DNA of 17,597 nucleotides, taken from NCBI GenBank assembly GCA_025800435.1, contig JAOXRV010000463.1, forward strand, positions 1-17,597, read 5' to 3'. This document shows, piece after piece, positions 16,518-17,597 of this stretch. Origin of the DNA: Cellvibrionaceae bacterium (GTDB lineage: Bacteria > Pseudomonadota > Gammaproteobacteria > Pseudomonadales > Cellvibrionaceae). Numbering within the stretch: the first letter of the stretch is position 1; every line of letters starts with the position of its first letter. The notes under the pieces are model-generated. The model had not been told where the DNA came from. It did not search any database and saw only the letters and a list, made by a program, of their open reading frames with translations. The position numbers and the translations under genes were made by a program.

Positions 16518-16583
16518 TTAGTGGCAAATATACTCCCCGGGGCTTAGGCCAAAATAACGGCGAAAGTGGTGACACAAGCTGGG
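16518..16583 (-). pseudogene. Remnant of an AraC-family regulator C-terminus
   Basis: On the minus strand this reads PSLCHHFRRYFGLSPGEYIC, then H and a TAA stop. That is the recognition helix and closing segment typical of AraC/XylS C-termini (F..R.FG.SPxEYR). Upstream in the same frame the sequence loses any likeness to the family within about 8 codons, and no start codon or complete domain exists. I read it as the surviving tail of a deleted gene. The match is short, so chance resemblance is possible. Confidence 0.5.
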
Positions 16584-16659
16584 ACGGCCGGTGAAGACGA
16601 TGATTGGTGGGGTTTGTGGGTGGTTGGATGAGGGGTTTGAGCTAGAGAAGGAGTAGAAC

Positions 16660-16956
16660 CTAATTAAAACCCTCCTCACGACTGTGACGCACCCTGACGA
16701 TAACCACTCGGCTAGGTGCTTCTACATGGTAACGAATAATATAGTCACCAGCCCCAAACGGGAGTATTAAATCTCTATAAGCGCTCAAGCCCTCTACTGG
16801 AACCCCTGCCTCAGGGTTCTCTATCAAAATCTTCGCGCCTTCTAAAATTTTTTTGGCCGCTCGCTGGGCAGCTATCGGGTTCTAAGATTGGATAAAGTTT
16901 CTGAGTCGCGCCACATCTCTAGTTGCACAGGGCAGCCAAACTATTTGACTGGGCAT
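16660..16956 (-). pseudogene. ParE/RelE-family toxin broken by an in-frame stop
   Basis: The minus strand reads 98 residues from an ATG at 16956, with a TAG at codon 25 (16882-16884). After the stop the frame continues with NPIAAQRAAKKILEGA, GLSAYRDLILPFG, YIIRYHV and a closing VVIVRVRHSREEGF, all hallmarks of ParE-type toxins. Family members usually have a charged residue at the stopped position; a single base change from AAG or GAG would give TAG. It overlaps the antitoxin stop by 16 nt, the normal translational coupling of such pairs. ParE toxins poison DNA gyrase, or cleave mRNA if RelE-like; here the product is probably inactive unless the stop is read through or is a sequencing error. 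Confidence 0.75.
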
Positions 16957-17219
16957 GGCTTTTCACTGTCGCTGCCCCAAGAATGGAGCCACGCTTCCAT
17001 CGCCTCGTGGCTCACCACCTCACCAGTCTCTTGATATTCACGCCAGCGGGCCATGGTCAATTCATTCTCCAGCTGTTTTTGCTCTTCCTGTTCGATATAA
17101 CAAGCAAGCGCTTCTTTTGCCAAATAACTTTTAGAACGGTTCATCTTTGCCGCCAAAGCCGCTAAACGGTTTTCAAGCTGTTCATCCAGGCGAACACCTA
17201 ACATAAAGCCACTAATCAT
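16941..17219 (-). CDS. ParD-like ribbon-helix-helix antitoxin
   Basis: A 92-residue protein from the ATG at 17219; a GTG at 17222 and an ATG at 17204 are alternatives with equally weak ribosome sites. VRLDEQLENRLAALAAKMNR then SKSYLAKEAL is a ribbon-helix-helix DNA-binding fold. The C-terminal RWREYQETGEVVSHEAMEAW is the toxin-wrapping tail of this antitoxin class. It would bind the ParE-like partner and repress the shared promoter. Its partner gene, overlapping its 3' end, has an internal stop, so the antitoxin may now be an orphan. The upstream TGTTAACA-type repeats probably form its operator. Confidence 0.85.
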   Translation of the reverse strand: MISGFMLGVRLDEQLENRLAALAAKMNRSKSYLAKEALACYIEQEEQKQLENELTMARWREYQETGEVVSHEAMEAWLHSWGSDSEKPCPVK

Positions 17220-17223
17220 CACT

Positions 17224-17253
17224 TGTTAACACTGTTAAAAAACTGTAACACAG
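17224..17253. promoter_or_regulatory. Candidate operator of the toxin-antitoxin operon
   Basis: Immediately before the antitoxin start lies a perfect palindrome, TGTTAACA (17224-17231), then CTGTTA and CTGTAACA, i.e. TGTTA facing TAACA across 8 bp. Repeated short inverted sites like this are what ribbon-helix-helix antitoxins bind for autorepression. Assigned from position and symmetry only. Confidence 0.45.
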
Positions 17254-17319
17254 TTCTACCCGTTGTGAGTGCGCCAACACGAGCGGGCCAACAAATTAGC
17301 ACTTCTGACCACCATGCGC

Positions 17320-17349
17320 TTTACTCTACACCCAAGTAACTTGTATTAT
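17320..17349 (+). promoter_or_regulatory. Candidate promoter for the paaN-like gene
   Basis: TTTACT at 17320-17325 and TATTAT at 17344-17349 with an 18-bp spacer lie about 65 bp before the ATG. An overlapping TATAAA (17347-17352) is an alternative -10. Weak evidence by eye. Confidence 0.3.
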
Positions 17350-17414
17350 AAAACTAACAATAATAAGCAGCGGCTACGCTGCCACCCTTGAGTTATTTAA
17401 GCCGAGGACACCCC

Positions 17415-17597
17415 ATGGCCGATTGGTTTGCCAAGCACCGAGAGAAACTGGAAAAGGCGCTGGACGCCTGCGCCAAGCGCTACGCCTGGACGGCCTACCA
17501 AGAGAGCCCCAGCAGCAAGATACACGGGGCCGAGCGGCCCGTTGCGGGCAAGGCCAATTTTGAGGCCATGCTAGGCCAGCCCTACCCCCTGGAGCAG
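17415..17597 (+). CDS. paaN: Phenylacetic acid degradation protein PaaN-like aldehyde dehydrogenase (partial, 5' end)
   Basis: Only the first 61 codons are present; the gene runs off the right edge. The start is supported by GAGGA at 17404-17408, 6 nt before the ATG. The segment FAKHREKLEKALDA, then YQESPSSKIHG, NFEAMLGQPYPLEQ resembles the N-terminus of PaaN (the PaaN_2 type), an aldehyde dehydrogenase-superfamily protein of phenylacetate catabolism. The catalytic domain lies outside the window, so the assignment rests on the N-terminal pattern alone. The neighbouring HxlR gene and AraC-type remnant suggest a regulated catabolic locus, as inference. Confidence 0.68.
   Translation, partial: MADWFAKHREKLEKALDACAKRYAWTAYQESPSSKIHGAERPVAGKANFEAMLGQPYPLEQ

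Noticed and set aside
17388..17415. GAGTTATTTAAGCCGAGG near paaN as a further repeat copy
   Set aside because: Only GAGTTATT matches the family arm; the rest differs and no inverted partner is nearby.

Overview
The window looks like chromosomal DNA of a free-living, probably marine, gammaproteobacterium. Supporting signs are the cysQ/yrfG-type pair, a Prx-Grx hybrid peroxiredoxin beside a Kef-like antiporter, a TonB-dependent receptor, a paaN-type gene, high-GC coding DNA and AT-rich spacers. Cellvibrionales-like bacteria are my best guess, by inference only; no rRNA or tRNA is present to fix the taxonomy.

Layout. 1-1258: the 5' part of a HAD-family GMP/IMP nucleotidase (minus strand) is divergent from cysQ. 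1305-3167: a DUF885 lipoprotein with a metallopeptidase-type HExxPGHH motif. 3443-8619: two tandem paralogous secreted M66 (StcE/TagA/dictomallein-like) zinc metalloproteases, each with an internally duplicated N-terminal module. 8627-11538: a hotdog thioesterase (minus) divergent from a TonB-dependent receptor. 11588-13363: an alpha/beta hydrolase and a peroxiredoxin-glutaredoxin fusion (both minus), with a strong hairpin between them. 13594-15192: a CPA2/Kef-type cation:proton antiporter with a TrkA-N domain. 15496-16431: a double-domain HxlR-type regulator (minus). 16518-17219: a decayed AraC-type C-terminus, a ParE-like toxin broken by an internal stop, and its intact ParD-like antitoxin (all minus). 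17415-end: the first 61 codons of a paaN-like aldehyde dehydrogenase.

The most unusual structure is a family of palindromic repeats whose arms begin CTAGGGCACCTCTGAATAAC. Copies follow three genes immediately (3172-3234, 5869-5912, 15189-15499), and a terminus-only scar lies at 9103-9119. The 15189-15499 copy is a 311-bp compound element with at least three nested stems. Its CTAG ends supply the TAG stop codons of both convergent flanking genes.

How the genes may work together. The two M66 proteases could degrade extracellular glycoproteins and the TonB receptor could import an unknown ligand. The Prx-Grx fusion and the Kef-like antiporter are divergent neighbours that could both belong to a thiol/electrophile stress response. 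The distal end is accessory in character, with a broken toxin-antitoxin pair and a gene remnant beside a catabolic gene.
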